DNA of 6,894 bases. Origin: Gammaproteobacteria bacterium (GTDB taxonomy: Bacteria > Pseudomonadota > Gammaproteobacteria > Steroidobacterales > Steroidobacteraceae). A program made the translations under genes and the position numbers. Below the pieces are notes generated by a model. That model was not told the origin of the DNA and made no database searches. It saw nothing but the letters and a program-made list of their open reading frames with translations. Shown here in pieces: positions 5,102-6,894 of this stretch. The stretch is from NCBI GenBank assembly GCA_029857655.1, contig JAOUGR010000113.1, forward strand, positions 1-6,894. Direction: 5' to 3'. Numbering within the stretch: the first letter of the stretch is position 1; each line of letters starts with the position of its first letter.

Positions 5102-5614
5102 TCAAACGACTTCGATCTCGAGGGAGCACGAGGGTGCGTGCCTAACCGTACACCCGACAGGCGAATGCGCATCTGCCCAAGCCACAATCTCTCGCAAAGC
5201 GTCCGATTTTGCATTACCGCTGATCTTTACGAGGGTGCGAACCGTTCCCAGGCCGGCTGAGATGCTGTCGTCAAGGCCCAGAAGACCTCGATTGTCAGAT
5301 TCGCTCTCTACTGTGACCTCTAGTGTCTCCAGCGTTACGCCCAGCTTCGCGGCACGCATTGCGATGACCGTCGCCGTACAAGATGCCAGAGCACTACGCA
5401 ACAGCCAGCCGGGATTTGGGGCCGACGCCGCACCTCCCATCGCGGGCGGCATATCAGTAAGCATCCGCTCACCACGCGGCCCGGTCACTTCGCACTTTAG
5501 TCCCTCAGCGAGACGCGCTGTAGCTGGGGCATCTCTAGCTTTGGCCTTGGCGGGATCGGCGGCAATAGCTGCGCTCGTCCGATCGATCGCTTCACGCACC
5601 GCAGCGTTAGTCAT
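5102..5614 (-). CDS. OsmC family protein (thiol peroxide reductase type)
   Basis: A complete 170-residue OsmC/Ohr-fold protein. Both signature cysteines are present: C79 in LLRSALASCTATVIAMRA, at the start of the central helix, and C155 in AHSPVGCTVR. In the family these reduce hydroperoxides, with electrons usually from lipoylated proteins or other thiols. The leading 40 residues (VREAIDRTSAAIAADPAKAK) form the helical extension seen in YhfA/OsmC-like members rather than in classical Ohr, and the strand GLKCEVTGPRG starts the conserved domain. Two further cysteines, C41 and C163, are unusual. The protein is cytoplasmic. The start at 5614 is well supported by GAGGAG seven bases upstream. Alone in its cassette between attC 5652-5714 and attC 5004-5093. 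A role in oxidative or electrophile stress is likely; the natural substrate is not known. Confidence 0.88.
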   Translation of the reverse strand: MTNAAVREAIDRTSAAIAADPAKAKARDAPATARLAEGLKCEVTGPRGERMLTDMPPAMGGAASAPNPGWLLRSALASCTATVIAMRAAKLGVTLETLEVTVESESDNRGLLGLDDSISAGLGTVRTLVKISGNAKSDALREIVAWADAHSPVGCTVRHAPSCSLEIEVV

Positions 5615-5651
5615 GGTCAGACTCCTCTAATCGCAACAGCCGCCATATGCA

Positions 5652-5714
5652 GGCTAACGTTCCGCTTCAGGTGCGCGCCGTTTCCGGCGCGTCACCTGCA
5701 AGCGGCGGTTGGGT
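5652..5714 (-). other. attC recombination site (63 bp), overlapping the hydrolase 3' end
   Basis: Cores GGCTAAC (5652-5658) and GTTGGGT (5708-5714) flank a near-perfect stem: CCGCTTCAGGTG pairs with CACCTGCAAGCGG, with one extrahelical C, and GCGCCG pairs with CGGCGC around a TTTC loop. It is the cleanest palindrome in the window. The preceding hydrolase gene reads through the R'' core, because ACCCAAC contains no stop, and ends inside the site at 5667-5669. Confidence 0.94.
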
Positions 5715-6506
5715 CGCCTCCAAGAATCGCTCAATGAGCGGGTTGACCCTGTCCGGGTGCGTAAGCGGCGCCATATGACCCACGCCGTCAATCTCTTCTA
5801 CGCGTACGCGCGGCAGTACCGTCGTTAGCAGTCGGGCAACCGCGCGGGCTGAGGCCTTCGACTTGGTTCCGGTCAGAAAAAGCGTCGGGACACCAACTGT
5901 CGCGAACGCTTTCAACGGTGTCGGCTCGTAAAACGCCGCGTGCCACTCTGGCTTGACGGCGCGCATGGCTGCGGCGAGCAGCGGCCGCCGAGGCTCCGGT
6001 GTCGCGTCCCATGTACCTTCGCCCATCCAGTAGTCGATGAAGCGTTGTGCCGAAGCGCTGAGATTGCCTTCATCGACCAGGCGGTTCGTGTCGTCGCGAA
6101 CCGCAAGAATCTCCCGCGCCGCAGCGCTCTGGGGTGCATCGGCCATCAGAACGCTGAAGAGCACCGGTTCATATAAGACAAGAGAAATCAGGCGACCCGG
6201 ATCTGCGAGTGCCGCCTTGAGCGCGATTGCTCCACCAAACGAATGCCCGATCAAATGGAACCGATCGCCCGCGGCCCGAAACACGGAGCTCAGGAGCGCG
6301 AGCTCGTCGTCGAGATGCATGGGTTCATCTTGCGGCCAGGCCGCAGTCTTGCCCGACCCATATAGATCGACCGCGATCACCCGGAATCGATGTGCGAGGC
6401 GTTCCATCAACGCCCGCCATTGTCCCGAGGAGCTTGCGCTGGAATGAAGACAAACAACCGATGTGCCGGCGCCAGCCTCGCGAAAATATGGTGCTGGTGG
6501 CGCTAT
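5667..6506 (-). CDS. Alpha/beta hydrolase, non-canonical start codon
   Basis: An alpha/beta-hydrolase-fold enzyme, about 279 residues if started at 6506. The frame shows a complete fold start: PYFREAGAGTSVVCLHSSAS, the oxyanion-loop region with Q29-W30, then FRVIAVDLYGSGKT. The nucleophile elbow is GHSFGG (S89) and the catalytic histidine is in GVGHMAPL (H244). No aspartate is seen after the strand VPTLFLTGTKSKAS; the acid could be the glutamate of LYEPVLF (about E113). No ATG, GTG or TTG occurs in frame between a TAG at 6516-6518 and the TTG at 6410, which would delete the first strands. TAGGAG at 6513-6518 fits a start at ATA (6506-6504, six-base spacing) or at one of two ACG codons just before it. 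The last 15 residues (TQPPLAGDAPETART) are encoded by attC. Substrate unknown; probably an esterase or lactonase-like cytoplasmic enzyme. Confidence 0.85.
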   Translation of the reverse strand: MAPPAPYFREAGAGTSVVCLHSSASSSGQWRALMERLAHRFRVIAVDLYGSGKTAAWPQDEPMHLDDELALLSSVFRAAGDRFHLIGHSFGGAIALKAALADPGRLISLVLYEPVLFSVLMADAPQSAAAREILAVRDDTNRLVDEGNLSASAQRFIDYWMGEGTWDATPEPRRPLLAAAMRAVKPEWHAAFYEPTPLKAFATVGVPTLFLTGTKSKASARAVARLLTTVLPRVRVEEIDGVGHMAPLTHPDRVNPLIERFLEATQPPLAGDAPETART

Positions 6507-6512
6507 CGTCGT

Positions 6513-6518
6513 CTCCTA
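6513..6518 (-). promoter_or_regulatory. Ribosome-binding site of the hydrolase
   Basis: TAGGAG on the minus strand (plus CTCCTA) is a good Shine-Dalgarno match and lies directly past the attC core GTTGGGC. The next in-frame codons are ACG, ACG and ATA. The best spacing (six bases) points to ATA as initiation codon, or a mutated ATG at the second ACG (three bases). The site supports translation starting here rather than at the internal TTG 6410. Confidence 0.6.
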
Positions 6519-6522
6519 GGCG

Positions 6523-6601
6523 GCCCAACGTTGGAGTTCACCCGCTCGCGGAAGCGGGCGCAGCCTGCTGTAGCGAGTCGGGTGCAACGACGGGGTTAGG
6601 C
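6523..6601 (-). other. attC recombination site (79 bp)
   Basis: Cores GCCCAAC (6523-6529) and GTTAGGC (6595-6601) flank arms GTTCACCCGCTCGC and GCGAGTCGGGTGCAAC, which pair with small bulges, and an inner GCGGGC/GCCTGC pairing around a short loop. It separates the truncated membrane-protein cassette from the hydrolase cassette, and is the closest relative of the site at 736-813. Confidence 0.9.
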
Positions 6602-6653
6602 CTCGCGGGCGTACACTGCGCCGTGCAAGCGACGCGAAGACAGACGACGATGT

Positions 6654-6893
6654 TCACGCAGCGCCCCCGTTTTGCTCCCACCATTGAGGCAGGCGCGGAT
6701 TGAGTGTAGACCAAAACGCACCGTGATAAGACGGGAGGAGCACCTGCACGACGGCGACTACTACCGTGGCGACGAGCGCAATGGCATAGGTCTGTGGCCA
6801 GGTGGGTACACCCCACACGTACGAGGCTGACCAGAGGCCGACGAAGGTTGCTGCCCACAGAAGTTCGAGCGCGCGCTTCGCGCGAAGAATATT
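6654..6893 (-). CDS. Membrane protein, C-terminal part, truncated by window edge
   Basis: A minus-strand frame open from the window end to TGA 6654-6656 gives 79 residues: NILRAKRALELLWAATFVGL, then WSASYVWGVPTWPQTYAIAL, then VATVVVAVVQVLLPSYHGAF, then a polar tail ending PQWWEQNGGAA. Two hydrophobic segments (about 9-28 and 36-53) are evident, with tryptophans and prolines at their borders as is usual in membrane proteins. It contains no start codon in the visible part, so its N-terminus lies outside. The stop sits about 53 bases before the R'' core of its attC, at the position expected for a cassette gene. No family is recognised. The overlapping frame from 6858 to 6538 on the same strand runs through the attC and is rejected. 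Confidence 0.65.
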   Translation of the reverse strand, partial: NILRAKRALELLWAATFVGLWSASYVWGVPTWPQTYAIALVATVVVAVVQVLLPSYHGAFWSTLNPRLPQWWEQNGGAA

Positions 6894-6894
6894 G

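Noticed and set aside
6538..6858. Minus-strand open frame of 106 codons near the window end.
   Set aside because: It ends inside the attC and lacks membrane or domain patterns, while the other frame (6654-6893) shows clear membrane segments and a stop before the attC.
1..6894. CRISPR array, tRNA, rRNA or integrase gene.
   Set aside because: No regularly spaced direct repeats, no tRNA-like cloverleaf with a TTCGA arm and no tyrosine recombinase motifs were seen; the repeated GTTAGGC heptamers are attC cores.

Overview
The window is a stretch of an integron gene-cassette array read on the minus strand. The evidence is a series of imperfect palindromes, 63 to 90 bp long. Each is bounded by a RYYYAAC core and a GTTRRRY core and sits between single, unrelated, tightly packed genes that all point the same way. 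Five attC sites are essentially intact (736-813, 3359-3421, 4083-4170, 5004-5093, 5652-5714), a sixth lies at 6523-6601, and two more are damaged (145-222, 2858-2884). No integrase gene, attI site or Pc promoter is visible, so this is an internal part of the array. The DNA is GC-rich. The gene types and attC style suggest a proteobacterium with a sedentary chromosomal integron, perhaps gamma- or betaproteobacterial. The species cannot be told from the sequence.

In transcription order (high to low coordinates) the array holds: a membrane protein cut by the window edge (6654-6893); an alpha/beta hydrolase (5667-6506) with no ordinary start codon and a C-terminus encoded by its attC; an OsmC-type peroxide reductase (5102-5614); a six-helix membrane protein (4165-4926); a CPBP-type intramembrane protease (3456-4073); and a small ABM-like protein (2955-3320). 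The array is then broken at 2300-2885 by remnants of an IS3-family orfA and an IS110-family transposase, which have removed half of one attC. Beyond the break lie a DUF4097-type lipoprotein (1125-1931), a frameshifted C-terminal piece of a periplasmic substrate-binding protein (872-1118), an intact attC, and a GNAT acetyltransferase (217-732) with a degenerate attC. At the left edge (2-88) is another piece of an IS110 transposase. It ends almost where the piece at 2305 begins, so the roughly 2.2 kb between them may have been inserted into, or recombined with, one transposase gene.

The genes do not form a pathway. They are a typical cassette mixture of small enzymes, stress or detoxification proteins and membrane proteins, and are unlikely to act together except through shared read-through transcription. 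The most informative features are structural: coding sequences that use attC bases for stop codons or C-terminal residues, a gene with a non-canonical start (AUA or ACG), and the marks of IS invasion and attC decay. I did not find a convincing new defence or metabolic system.
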